From: JAHCHG01 sp965214585 | GTDB taxonomy: Bacteria > Acidobacteriota > Blastocatellia > Pyrinomonadales > Pyrinomonadaceae | Reading direction: 5' to 3' | DNA: 64,000 nucleotides | Assembly (NCBI GenBank): GCA_965214585.1 | Contig: OZ243957.1 | Location: 2,542,001-2,606,000, forward strand | Shown here: positions 53,374 to 62,777 of the stretch, in pieces | How the letters are laid out: every line of letters starts with the position of its first letter | Position numbering within the stretch: the first letter of the stretch is position 1 | The notes under the pieces: generated by a model | What the model was told of the DNA's origin: nothing | Databases searched by the model: none | The model's input: only the letters and a program-made list of their open reading frames with translations | Position numbers and translations under genes: made by a program

Positions 53374-54399
53374 TTATACCATAACAACGCGCGGTTGAAT
53401 AAATCTTCTCTCCGCATTGTAAAAACCGACGGCAATCAGATCGTCGTTTTCATTTATCAAACGCATCGCCTGTTCATCTTTTATTTCATTTGCCGCAAAT
53501 CCGATCTTTCCGCCGTTTTTCACCCTTTTAACGTCTGTTTCGTTCAACACAAATTCGGGAAGATGAGAAATCGCTTCGTTCATCGAAATTAAAATTTCGC
53601 CGAGTTTTCCCGCTTTGACGATTTTCTCTAATTCTTCTAAAGAAACAGCTTGCGCCAATCCGAATTTTCCCGCCTTCGTTCTTCGCAAAGCCGTCAAATG
53701 CGCTCCGACTCCGACTTTTCCGCCGATGTCTTCCGCCAAAGTCCTGATATAAGTTCCCGCCGAACAAGCGACTCGAATGCGGATTATAAAGTTTTGAATG
53801 CAGAATGCGGAATGCGAAATGCGGATTTTATCTGTTTCAATTTTCAAGTTTTCATCTTCTTCCAATCCGCGTTCATCTGTGAAAATCTGCGGCAAAATTT
53901 CTTCTTTCACTACCTCATCTTCAATAACTTCCAATTCATAGATCGTAACATTTATCGGCTCGCGCTCGATTTCAATTCCTTTTCGCGCCAATTCATAAAG
54001 TTTTTTCCCCTTCACTTTTTTCGCCGAATACATCGGCGGAATCTGCTCGATTTCACCACGAAAATTGTCAAGAACATCTTCCCAATTCGTTTTCTTCAAA
54101 ATCTCCGCTAATTCTTCAATCGGCAATCGGCAATCGGCAATCGGCGATCCCGTTAAATCTCCCGAATCCGTTTCAAAACCGAACCGAATCGCCGCTTCGT
54201 ATTCCTTTCGGTCTTTGTCCAGAAACTTCGCCAGCCGTGTCGCTTTCCCGACGAGCATCACCAAAACGCCCGTCGCAAAAGGATCGAGCGTTCCCGTGTG
54301 TCCGATTTTCTTGGTTTTCAAAATCCCGCGAAGTTTTGCAACAACATCGTGCGAAGTAAAACCGACGGGTTTATCAATTATTAAAATTCCATCAGGCAT
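53374..54399 (-). CDS. truB: tRNA pseudouridine-55 synthase TruB with repeat-derived insertions
   Basis: The 341-residue protein has the full TruB core: GILIIDKPVGFTSHDVV, catalytic Asp39 in GHTGTLDPFATGVL, and RVACSAGTYIRTLAEDIG. It isomerises U55 in tRNA. Two segments not expected in TruB are encoded by repeat DNA: SPIADCRLPIEE, from a CCGATTG tandem (54117-54149), and about 40 residues before the CSAGTYIRTL block, containing QIFTDERGL (53863-53892) and RISHSAFCIQNF (53796-53825), which are units of this genome's interspersed repeats. Both insertions keep frame and lie at surface-loop positions, so the enzyme is probably active. It is divergent from recX. Confidence 0.88.
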   Translation of the reverse strand: MPDGILIIDKPVGFTSHDVVAKLRGILKTKKIGHTGTLDPFATGVLVMLVGKATRLAKFLDKDRKEYEAAIRFGFETDSGDLTGSPIADCRLPIEELAEILKKTNWEDVLDNFRGEIEQIPPMYSAKKVKGKKLYELARKGIEIEREPINVTIYELEVIEDEVVKEEILPQIFTDERGLEEDENLKIETDKIRISHSAFCIQNFIIRIRVACSAGTYIRTLAEDIGGKVGVGAHLTALRRTKAGKFGLAQAVSLEELEKIVKAGKLGEILISMNEAISHLPEFVLNETDVKRVKNGGKIGFAANEIKDEQAMRLINENDDLIAVGFYNAERRFIQPRVVMV

Positions 54400-54492
54400 A
54401 TTTTTTAATTTTGAATTTCAGATTTATGATTTGCAAACGTAAAATAGTAAATAGTCAGTAAATCACGAAAATATCAAAAATCGTTTCCAAAC

Positions 54493-54632
54493 AGGCAGAA
54501 ACCCGACAGTTATGGAGGGTGCTGATCGAACGGAAGAATGTTAGGTTTCAAAAAAACAGTAGAAAATTCCGGTTTTTCTATAAATATTTCGATTTCCTAA
54601 CAGCACCCTCCATAACTGTCGGGTTTCCGCCT
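54493..54632. repeat. 140-bp dyad element, copy 4 (forward loop orientation)
   Basis: Arms 54493-54524 and 54601-54632 carry a paired change relative to the other copies: AGTAATGG/CCATTACT has become AGTTATGG/CCATAACT, keeping the pairing. One A-C mismatch is near the outer end. It lies in the divergent truB-recX gap, so it is not simply a terminator. Confidence 0.9.
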
Positions 54633-54746
54633 GTGAATTTCGTGATCTACTGATAGTTAATGGTAAATCGTAAATAGTTAATTGCAGAAAGTTACTCAAA
54701 ACGGTTTTTACAACGAACAACAAACAACTAACAACGAAACAATCTT

Positions 54747-55298
54747 ATGTGGAAAAAACGACGAGAACCGATCAAAGACGAAGAGCGCGTGATAAAAAAT
54801 CTCGAACGCTCGCGGAAAAAAACTTTTGACCGCGCGGTAAATTTGCTTACATATAAACCGCGTTCTGTCAAGGAGTTACGCGAGCGTCTGCTTGAAAAAA
54901 TCTGGACAAATCAAGAGATCGTTGAAGAAGTTATCGAAAAACTTAAAAAATATAATTACCTTAACGACGAGCAGTTCGCCAACGATTTCGCCCAATCGAA
55001 AATCCGCCAAAAACCGATTGGCAGACGGCGTTTGCGGATTGATCTGGTCAAACGAAAATTAGATAAAGAAACGATTCAGAAAGCCCTCGACAATACTTTT
55101 GAAGAAACGCCCGAAGACGAAATTATCAACCGCGCCATCGCCAAACGCCTGCGAATAAAAGGAAAGCCGGAAGAGCAATCGGATAAAAAGAAGTTTTTCG
55201 ATCATCTTCTGCGGCTCGGTTTCAGCTACGACATCGTGCGCGACAAAATGCGCGAAATTTCAAGCGGCGAGTTTGAAGAAAATAACGAATATTTCTAA
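54747..55298 (+). CDS. recX: RecX regulatory protein
   Basis: The 183-residue protein has the RecX three-helix repeat pattern: AVNLLTYKPRSVKELRERLLEK, then VVEEVIEKLKKYNYLNDEQFA broken by the diagnostic YLND core and FAQSKIRQKPIGRRRLRIDL. RecX inhibits RecA filament growth. Length is within the family's usual range. recA is not in view; the gene is alone, divergent from truB, with the dyad element between them. The ATG at 54747 is the only sensible start. Confidence 0.83.
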   Translation: MWKKRREPIKDEERVIKNLERSRKKTFDRAVNLLTYKPRSVKELRERLLEKIWTNQEIVEEVIEKLKKYNYLNDEQFANDFAQSKIRQKPIGRRRLRIDLVKRKLDKETIQKALDNTFEETPEDEIINRAIAKRLRIKGKPEEQSDKKKFFDHLLRLGFSYDIVRDKMREISSGEFEENNEYF

Positions 55299-55403
55299 TT
55301 TTAAGATTTTCGGTAAATCAAACTCTAAAAATAAAATTTTGCAAAATACGCATAAAGCGAAATTATTTGAAATTCAGAAATAAAATCAAAGTTTGGAAAA
55401 AAT

Positions 55404-56981
55404 CTAACTTGTATCGGTTTTTAAAAACTCCGCCCTTAGAAGAAAACTTCCGTTACCGACAATTTTATCGCCGACAAAAATTCCTTCAATTACAGGATAC
55501 GAATTATCTTTTTCCTGTCCGGTTTTTATTGGTCGAAGTATAAATATTTTCGGATCGTCCGTGCTTTGAAAGACGATTTTTTGATCGCCGATTGTCTGAA
55601 CCGCGTCTTTCGGAACAAGCGGTGCGGTTTTTTCCGATAAGTTGCCGATTCGTGCGTAAGCGACATTTACATATTGCCCGATCTTTAATTTTTGATTCGG
55701 ATTCGGAATCTCGATGCGAACCTGTGCCGTGCGTGTTTGCTGATCTAAAGTCGGATCAATATAGGAGATTTGCCCGCGAAAAATCTCGCCCGGATATGCG
55801 TTTGTCGTGATGCTTACGCCGCTTCCCGTTTGCAGTTTTCCCAAATCTTTTTCATAAACTTGCCCGATTACCCAAACGGTTGATAAATCAGTAACTTCGG
55901 CGATTTTGGCGTTCATCGAAACGACTTCGTTCTGATTGGCGATTCGCTCGGTAATTGTTCCCGAAATCGGTGAAAGAATCGGCAGATCGGAACTGATTTG
56001 ACTCGGCGAATTGAGCGAATTTACGCGGTTTTTAGATAATCCCAAAACCGATAATTTTTCACGCACCGAAGCAATATCAGCTTGCATATTTCGCACTTTT
56101 GTTAAAAACTGGTCAATCTCGTTTTTGCGGGCAGGATTGATTTTAAGAAGCTGTTTTGCCCGTCCAAAACGATTTTTCGCTTCCGCCAGATTCGCTTCGG
56201 CGATTTTTAATTCGGTTGTAACCCCTTCAAACTCACGGCGGCTTTTTGCTCCGATTTCGACGAGTTTTTTCGAGCGTTCAAATTCGCTTTTCGCTTCCGC
56301 TAATTTGGCTTCCGCCGCTTTTAAGTTCGCTTCGGTTTTGTCCAATTCATTGCGGCTTTCTTCGCTGATCTCCGATAAATTCAAAGCCCTGCGATAACGC
56401 TTTTCGGCTTCGTCGAGTTCGGCTTTCATCGAAAGATATTTTGATTGAGTTTGTGCCAGTTCCTCGCTTTGAATAATGGCAATCGTCTGCCCGCGTCGGA
56501 CAAATTGACCGAGATCGGCGTTGATCGTTTTGACGACTCCCGAAACCTGCGAAATGACGGGAGTTTCTTTATATTCATTCGCCTGCACGACTCCCGTTGT
56601 CGTTTCCGTCATCGCTTCGGCATTGAGCGTTTCGCCGACGGTAACAATTTCCAAATCAGCCGCTTGCAGCTGCTCGTCCGTCAAAGTAATTTTCCGTTCT
56701 CCGTCGGGAATTTTTTCGCTTAAAGCGGAATTATCGCCAAAGGAATTTCGCGGTGCGGGGACGGGTTTGCCTTCGTCGCCTTTTAACAGAAAATACCAAG
56801 CCGCAAAGCCGACAATGCTTATCAGCAAAACGGCGAGAACGCTTGCGACCAGGATTTTTCGAGTCGAATTTTGCGGTTGTTCGATTTGTTGTACAACCTC
56901 AATTTCATCCGCCGATTTTTGTATCTCCAAATCGTTTTGCTCGGAATTATTTTCGTGATTTTCCAAAATTTTTTCTTTCAT
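55404..56981 (-). CDS. cusB: CusB-like periplasmic adaptor of an RND metal efflux pump
   Basis: The 525-residue membrane-fusion protein has a membrane segment at about 45-68 (ILVASVLAVLLISIVGFAAW), a barrel-sandwich hybrid with VVKTINADLGQFVRRGQTIAII, a long coiled-coil hairpin (about 180-330, EANLKAAEAKLAEAKSEFER type repeats), then PILSPISGTITERIANQNEVV and a beta-barrel part. The length and the QRTAQVRIEI segment fit the HME (metal) adaptor class. It joins the CusA-like pump and the CusC-like channel. It is the last gene of the copper operon and separated from the channel gene by a hairpin. Confidence 0.85.
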   Translation of the reverse strand: MKEKILENHENNSEQNDLEIQKSADEIEVVQQIEQPQNSTRKILVASVLAVLLISIVGFAAWYFLLKGDEGKPVPAPRNSFGDNSALSEKIPDGERKITLTDEQLQAADLEIVTVGETLNAEAMTETTTGVVQANEYKETPVISQVSGVVKTINADLGQFVRRGQTIAIIQSEELAQTQSKYLSMKAELDEAEKRYRRALNLSEISEESRNELDKTEANLKAAEAKLAEAKSEFERSKKLVEIGAKSRREFEGVTTELKIAEANLAEAKNRFGRAKQLLKINPARKNEIDQFLTKVRNMQADIASVREKLSVLGLSKNRVNSLNSPSQISSDLPILSPISGTITERIANQNEVVSMNAKIAEVTDLSTVWVIGQVYEKDLGKLQTGSGVSITTNAYPGEIFRGQISYIDPTLDQQTRTAQVRIEIPNPNQKLKIGQYVNVAYARIGNLSEKTAPLVPKDAVQTIGDQKIVFQSTDDPKIFILRPIKTGQEKDNSYPVIEGIFVGDKIVGNGSFLLRAEFLKTDTS

Positions 56982-57049
56982 TTAAATTCTTTTTTCAATT
57001 GCCACCTGCTTTGACCATTAATATTCACACATACCTAAGTTATTGCTTT

Positions 57050-57234
57050 CTTGCGGCTGTGCCGCCCGATGTGCGGCGACGGCTTCGCCTCGCCGTTATG
57101 CTTTTTTCCCACTGAACGAAAGGCTACGCCTTGAGTTTTTGCGGAAAAAAGACGAGGCAGAGCCTCAAAAAATGGGAGGAAAATTAAAACGGAAAGGCTG
57201 AGCCTTTCCGCACATCGGGCGGCACAGCCGCACA
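57050..57234. repeat. Long inverted repeat between cusC-like and cusB-like genes
   Basis: Arms TTGCGGCTGTGCCGCCCGAT (57050 on) and their complement (57208-57234) enclose shorter palindromes of AGGCTACGCCT and GGAAAGGCTGAGCCTTTCC types. The 335-bp gap holds no gene. Confidence 0.8.
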
Positions 57235-57316
57235 AAAGGAACTTAGTTTTCAAAGATGTGTAGATGCTAAATAAAACAGATGACAACCGAATAAATTTTT
57301 ATTTCTAACTCTTAAT

Positions 57317-58699
57317 TTATTTTGCCATCAATTCTGCGGCGTTGATCGCCTCATAGATTTCGATTTTCGCCAAATAAACTTTTAATGCCGCGTCAATCAA
57401 ATCGTTTTCGAGTTCGAGATAGCGGCGTTCTTCGGCGATGTAATGAATCAAATCCTTTTCGCCGAATTCGTAAGTTTGCCAGACGACACGCAGATTTTCC
57501 TTCGCTTGATTTCGCACGCCGATTTGATAAATTTTCAAAGCACGCACGGCGTATTCAAAGCGTGTGTAAGCGGCGGCAATTTCGCGGCGAACGGTTAATT
57601 CGCCAAATTCCAGACGCTTTTGTGCGGCGTTTATTTCAAGCGATGCAGATTCGATATTTCCCTGATTTTTGTTGCGGACGGGCAGCAATAAATCCACGCC
57701 GAAGGTTATAAAATTTTCGCCGATTCTGGTTGGCGAAAGTTCTACGGGATTTTGATTTGTAATAAACGGCTGAATCCGCGTCATACGCTGAAATCCGAGC
57801 GAAACGCCCGCGTCGAGCCGTCCTTCGGAACGTGCCTGCTCAAGCCGTGCGTCGCCAAGATCGAGATTTAATCTGAGCGTCTGCAAATCGGGACGCTGCT
57901 TAATTGCCGTTTGAAGTGCCGAAGCAAGCGGCGGAACGTCGTCCAGAAGATTTTCAAAATCGCCTTTCAGACGCAAAATTTCCGTCGGTTCAAATGCCAA
58001 TAAATTTCGCAGTTCGAGCAGTTTTATTTCCGTATCGGCAACGGCTGTTTCACGCATCGAGCGACTGCGGTTGAGTTCGACAAGACTCATATTTTGCTCA
58101 AGCGGAGCATTGCTTCCCTCGACGACTTTTGCGGAGATCAATTTGTAGCCCTGCTCGATATTTGCTAAAAGTTCTTCCAAAAACCGCAGTTTTTCTATCC
58201 GTGCCAACGCCTCGCCGAATGTTTCCCGAACTTTCGCCGCAAGCCTTCGTTCACTTTCGGCAAGAATCGCTTGGCGGACTTCAAATTGTTTTTCAGCGAC
58301 GTTTATTCTCGCTGAACGCCTACCGCCGAGTTCAAGCGGCAAACTCACCGAAGCCCCGCCGCTGTAACGGTTTCCGATGATTCCTTCCTGCGTTCCAGAA
58401 ATCATCAAACGCGGATTCGGTTTGAGTTCGGCTTGTTTTATTCGTGCCTTCACCGCTTCGAGTTCATCACGCAACGCCCGAATTTCGCCGTTATTTTCGA
58501 GTGCAATGCGAACCGCTTCGTCGGCAGTCGTGCCGTTTGTTAAATTGAGATATTTCCCAATCGTTAAATTTACTTCGGGCATAATCTGTTCGGGTTCGAC
58601 CTTTTCAACCGTCGGTTCGATGGCAATTTGTGCAGTTAAATTCGGCACAAAACTGAGTAGAACAAAGAAAATTGTCCACAGATGAACACGGATGCACAC
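57317..58699 (-). CDS. cusC: CusC/TolC-like outer-membrane channel with repeat-derived N-terminus
   Basis: The TolC-family channel is annotated here from GTG 58699 (460 residues), which gives a short basic start followed by WTIFFVLLSFVPNLTAQ, a good signal peptide cut before IAIEP. The mature part shows the two OEP repeats and coiled coils (ALENNGEIRALRDELEAVKA; TVRREIAAAYTRFEYAVRA). The frame stays open upstream to 58966, and ATGs at 58924 or 58882 would couple it to the cusA stop, but that extension is encoded by tandem AATCTGAAAT and AACAGGGATGAAAG repeats and looks non-native. The signal-peptide start itself (GTGTGCATCCGTGTTCATCT) matches an interspersed repeat unit. Start therefore uncertain. 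Confidence 0.78.
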   Translation of the reverse strand: MCIRVHLWTIFFVLLSFVPNLTAQIAIEPTVEKVEPEQIMPEVNLTIGKYLNLTNGTTADEAVRIALENNGEIRALRDELEAVKARIKQAELKPNPRLMISGTQEGIIGNRYSGGASVSLPLELGGRRSARINVAEKQFEVRQAILAESERRLAAKVRETFGEALARIEKLRFLEELLANIEQGYKLISAKVVEGSNAPLEQNMSLVELNRSRSMRETAVADTEIKLLELRNLLAFEPTEILRLKGDFENLLDDVPPLASALQTAIKQRPDLQTLRLNLDLGDARLEQARSEGRLDAGVSLGFQRMTRIQPFITNQNPVELSPTRIGENFITFGVDLLLPVRNKNQGNIESASLEINAAQKRLEFGELTVRREIAAAYTRFEYAVRALKIYQIGVRNQAKENLRVVWQTYEFGEKDLIHYIAEERRYLELENDLIDAALKVYLAKIEIYEAINAAELMAK

Positions 58700-58709
58700 A
58701 GATTTTTTT

Positions 58710-58901
58710 AACAGGGATGAAAGGGATAGACAGAGATTTTTTAAAAGCTGAAATCTGGATTTTGATTTATCAAATTTATTTCTTTTTTGAAATCTGAAAT
58801 CTGAAATCTGAAATCTAACTTTGCTCAAGAATCTGAAATCTAAAATCTGAAATCTAAAATTAGATTTAAAAATCTCTTTCATCCTCTTGATCCCTGTTAA
58901 A
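58710..58901. repeat. Inverted and tandem repeats at the cusA-cusC junction
   Basis: Arms AACAGGGATGAAAGGGATAG (58710 on) and their complement (ending about 58901) are of the same family as the inner arms at 2961/3038. Between them lie tandem AATCTGAAAT units (58790-58860). Confidence 0.8.
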
Positions 58902-58916
58902 TTTTTCTTTATTTCT

Positions 58917-61900
58917 TTAATCATTTTGTCCATCCGTGTATAAAGTTTTGGAATCTGCCAAAGCATTTTCGCGTGTCAACCTTCGCCCGTGAATCCAGTA
59001 AAAGATTACGGGCGTAATAATCAAAACGTGCAGAAGCGATGAAACCATTCCGCCGAGAACGGGCGTAGCAAGCGGTTTCAAAACTTCCGCACCCGTCGAA
59101 GAACTCCACATAATCGGCAAAAGTCCCGCAACAACGGTTGTAACGGTCATAACCTTTGGTCGAAGTCGCAGTAAAGCACCTTCGATAACGGCTTCCATCA
59201 AATCTTTTTTGTTCAAAACGCCGAGTTTTTTGCGTTTTTTCTCGACTGCTTCTTCCAAGTAAATGACCATCACAACGCCCGTCTGCACGGCAGTTCCGAA
59301 AAGTGCGATAAAGCCAACCCAGACGGCAACCGAAAAGTTATAGCCGAGCAGCCATTGCAGATAAATTCCGCCGGTTAATGCAAACGGCACGGCGAGCAGA
59401 ACGTGAGCCGCTTCAATTGCCGAGTTATAAGTCATATAAAGCAAGCCGAAAATTACGATTAAAACGATTGGAATAACCAGCATTAATCGTTGTTTTGCAC
59501 GCTGCTGATTTTCAAATTGACCACTCCAAGCGATGTAAAATCCTGCGGGCATTTGCACATTTTGTTTAACAATTTCGTCGGCTTCTTCGACGAATGAGCC
59601 GATGTCGCGTCCTCGCACATTGAGCAGAACCGTGCCTTTTAAAAGCCCGTTTTCGCTTTGGATCATTGAAGCTCCGTTTGTCGTGCGAATTTCGGCGACT
59701 TGCGACAAAGGAATTGACATTCCGTCCGCCGTAACAAGCGGAATTTGTCCGATATTTTCGATTTTATCGCGGAATTCGGGAGCGTATCGCACGCGAATCG
59801 GGAAGCGTTCACGACCTTCGATTGTTACGGAAAGATTCGTCTCGCCGATGCCTTTTTCAATCGCGTCGTTTATCATTCCGACATCAATTCCGTAACGTGC
59901 CGCCGCCTGCCGATTGATGTTTATGTCAATATACGGCGTTCCGATAACCTTTTCGGGATAAACGTCTTTTGCCCCGTCAATCGTGCTGACCGCCGCCGCG
60001 ACTTCATTTGACAACTTCTCCAAAGTTTCTAAATCATTACCGAAAATCTTGATGCCGATTTCGGAACGAATTCCCGTCGCAAGCATCTCGATTCGGTTGA
60101 TGATCGGCTGCGTCCAGATATTTGTAACGCCGGGCATTTTCAGTTTCGCATCCATTTCGGCAATCAGCGATTCTCGCGTAACTCCCGTCCGCCATTTGTC
60201 TTTCGGCTTCAAGTGAATGATCGTTTCATTCATATTCACGGGTGCGGGATCGGTTGAAGAATCCGCCCGTCCGACCTTGCCGACGGCGTATGCGACTTCG
60301 GGAAAAGAAGCGATAATTTTGTCCTGTTTTTGAATCAGCTTTAACGCTTCGTCCATCGAAATCGCGGGATCGGTAACGGGCATATACATCAAATCGCCTT
60401 CGTTCAAATTCGGCATAAACTCCGAACCGATACCGACGGCTAAATAAACCGCACCGAGAAATAATGCGAATGCAATTAAAACCGCGATTAAACGATTTTT
60501 GAGTGCTGCGATCAATGCGGGTTTATAAAGTTTCTGCAAAAAACGCATCACGGGATTTGCGTCTTCCGGGTGCATTTTTCCGCCGAGCAGAAATGTGCAG
60601 AGAACGGGAACTAAAGTTACGGCAATAATCGTCGCCGCGATCATCGCAAAAGTTTTTGTAAATGCAAGCGGATGAAAGAGTTTGCCTTCTCTGCCTTCCA
60701 ATGCGAAAACGGGAATAAACGCCAAAATAATTATCGCCATTGAAAAAAATACGGGTCGCCCGACGAGTTTTGTAGATTCCAAAACCGCATCCCAAACCGC
60801 CTTTTTATCGCTCGTATCAACATCATTTTTCTCGATGTAGCGAAAAGCGTTTTCGGTTACGACAATTCCCGCGTCCACCAAAACTCCGATGGCGATTGCA
60901 ATGCCCGCCAAACTCATTATGTTTGACGAAATGTCCATAAAATACATAAACAAAAACGACATCAAAACTGCCAATGGAAGCGGAATGGAAACGATTAAAA
61001 TAGAGCGAAAATGGAATAGAAAAAGTATGTGAACGAGCGTTACTAAAATTAATTCTTCGATCAGAGTCCATTTAAGCGTTGAAGTTGCACGATTTATCAA
61101 TTCCGTGCGGTCATAAAACGGCACGATCTTTACGCCTTCGGGCAAGCCGACTTCGATCTCTTTGATCTTCTTTTTCGTGGCTTCGATAACGTCCAAAGTG
61201 TTCACGCCGTAACGTGCGATGACCACGCCGCCGACGGCTTCCTTGCCGTTTTTGTCCAAAGCACCGACGCGGAAAGCATCGCCGAGTTTTACATTCGCAA
61301 CATTTTTGACATAAACGGGCGTTCCGTTTGATGAGCCGATAACGATATTTTCAACATCGGCAACCGATTCGATCAGACCAATTCCGCGAACAACCGACCA
61401 TTGTCCCGACTGCTCAACGACATTTCCGCCGACATTGTTATTCGATTTGTTTACCGATTCGATAATTTTTGAAATTGGTATTCCGTAACTGCGAAGTTGA
61501 TTCGGATTTACATCAATCTGATACTGCTGAACATAACCGCCGACGCTCGCTACTTCCGCCACGCCGCTGACTGCATTTAACTGGTAACGGACAAACCAAT
61601 CCTGCATTGTCCGCAATTCCCGCAAAGAGTATTTGTCCGATTCGAGCGTATACCAAAAAACCTGTCCAACGCCCGTCGCATCAGGTCCGAGCGTCGGCGT
61701 AACTCCTTCGGGCAGTTGAGTTTGCACAGCATTCAAACGCTCCAAAATCCGAGTCCTCGCCCAATAAAGTTCGACATCTTCCTCGAAAATTATATTTATC
61801 ATCGAAAAACTAAACGCCGAACTCGCCCGCACGACCTTTACGCCCGGAAGCCCCTGCAAATTCGTTACAAGCGGATAAGTTATCTGGTCTTCAACCTCCT

Positions 61901-62075
61901 GCGGCGAGCGTCCCGCCCAATCGGTGAAAACGATCACCTGATTTTCCGAAACATCGGGAATCGCATCAATCGGCGTATGAATCAGGGCATAATATCCCCA
62001 ACCCGCAATGCCCAAAAACAGAGCGATAACAATAATCCGATTTTTCAGCGACCATTCGATAATTTTGTGAATCAT
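58917..62075 (-). CDS. cusA: CusA-like heavy-metal RND efflux pump
   Basis: The 1052-residue HME-RND transporter has full length: 12 membrane helices and two large periplasmic loops (PDVSENQVIVFTDWAGRSPQ, SEFMPNLNEGDLMYMPV). TM4 reads AIGVLVDAGIVVTENAF with D401 and E408, the CusA (Cu/Ag) pattern rather than the CzcA one. Methionine-rich loop positions are consistent with copper but I did not map them. It exports Cu(I)/Ag(I) from periplasm or cytoplasm through the adaptor and channel encoded downstream. It precedes cusC-like and cusB-like genes, an A-C-B order. Confidence 0.9.
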   Translation of the reverse strand: MIHKIIEWSLKNRIIVIALFLGIAGWGYYALIHTPIDAIPDVSENQVIVFTDWAGRSPQEVEDQITYPLVTNLQGLPGVKVVRASSAFSFSMINIIFEEDVELYWARTRILERLNAVQTQLPEGVTPTLGPDATGVGQVFWYTLESDKYSLRELRTMQDWFVRYQLNAVSGVAEVASVGGYVQQYQIDVNPNQLRSYGIPISKIIESVNKSNNNVGGNVVEQSGQWSVVRGIGLIESVADVENIVIGSSNGTPVYVKNVANVKLGDAFRVGALDKNGKEAVGGVVIARYGVNTLDVIEATKKKIKEIEVGLPEGVKIVPFYDRTELINRATSTLKWTLIEELILVTLVHILFLFHFRSILIVSIPLPLAVLMSFLFMYFMDISSNIMSLAGIAIAIGVLVDAGIVVTENAFRYIEKNDVDTSDKKAVWDAVLESTKLVGRPVFFSMAIIILAFIPVFALEGREGKLFHPLAFTKTFAMIAATIIAVTLVPVLCTFLLGGKMHPEDANPVMRFLQKLYKPALIAALKNRLIAVLIAFALFLGAVYLAVGIGSEFMPNLNEGDLMYMPVTDPAISMDEALKLIQKQDKIIASFPEVAYAVGKVGRADSSTDPAPVNMNETIIHLKPKDKWRTGVTRESLIAEMDAKLKMPGVTNIWTQPIINRIEMLATGIRSEIGIKIFGNDLETLEKLSNEVAAAVSTIDGAKDVYPEKVIGTPYIDININRQAAARYGIDVGMINDAIEKGIGETNLSVTIEGRERFPIRVRYAPEFRDKIENIGQIPLVTADGMSIPLSQVAEIRTTNGASMIQSENGLLKGTVLLNVRGRDIGSFVEEADEIVKQNVQMPAGFYIAWSGQFENQQRAKQRLMLVIPIVLIVIFGLLYMTYNSAIEAAHVLLAVPFALTGGIYLQWLLGYNFSVAVWVGFIALFGTAVQTGVVMVIYLEEAVEKKRKKLGVLNKKDLMEAVIEGALLRLRPKVMTVTTVVAGLLPIMWSSSTGAEVLKPLATPVLGGMVSSLLHVLIITPVIFYWIHGRRLTRENALADSKTLYTDGQND

Positions 62076-62145
62076 AAGTTTTATTTGTCAGTTGTCAGTT
62101 GTCAGTTGATAATTGAAATCAGAACAACTGACAACTGACTACGAA

Positions 62146-62712
62146 CTACTGTTTTTCCAAAAGTTGCTTCATCAAAGCGATCTCTCTTTCCTGTGCTTTG
62201 ATAATTTCTTCTGCAAGTTTTTTGACTTCGGGATCGCTTATATCAGCATTGTTACTTGTCAAAATCGCCGACGAATGATGCGGAATCATCGCCTTCATAT
62301 ATTGCGTGTCGCCGATAAACGCCTGCGTTCTGACAAAATAAAACGTCAGAGCAAAAACCAAAACGCTTCCCGTCAAAATCGCCGCATTCACCTTTTGATT
62401 TTTATACATCCCACGCATAAAAAGCAGCATAATCACAGCCATCGGAGCGATCATCAGAATCGTCATATAAAACCGCATCACGCTCAAATAAACGTGGTCG
62501 AACTCCGCCACATTCAAAAACATCACGATATACATACTGATAAAAGATGCCGTCAGCATCAGAGCGAATTTCAAATAACCGCCCGTTTTTCCTTCGCCGT
62601 CATCCATATTTTTATGCGTCATTTCGCCCGATTTCTTTTCGCGGCTTATTTCACCGCTTTTCATTTCGTTCGAGTTTATTTCGTTTGTTTCTATATTTTT
62701 TACCTTGTTCAT
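62146..62712 (-). CDS. DUF305-containing membrane protein
   Basis: The 188-residue protein has a hydrophilic start rich in Glu/Lys/Met, three membrane helices (about 50-70, 78-105, 112-130) and a C-terminal DUF305 domain (YMKAMIPHHSSAILTSNNADI, EVKKLAEEIIKAQEREIALMKQLL). DUF305 proteins are common in copper and silver resistance loci, with the HH and Met residues suspected as metal ligands. The short hydrophobic preface with a DUF305 tail is typical of the family's membrane forms. It lies between the pump and the FixH-like gene on the same strand. Confidence 0.8.
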   Translation of the reverse strand: MNKVKNIETNEINSNEMKSGEISREKKSGEMTHKNMDDGEGKTGGYLKFALMLTASFISMYIVMFLNVAEFDHVYLSVMRFYMTILMIAPMAVIMLLFMRGMYKNQKVNAAILTGSVLVFALTFYFVRTQAFIGDTQYMKAMIPHHSSAILTSNNADISDPEVKKLAEEIIKAQEREIALMKQLLEKQ

Positions 62713-62777
62713 AATTTCCCCTTAATTTTTTTGTTTTGAGTCCACATTTTTAATATGAACTCAAAACTTTCCGTGTT

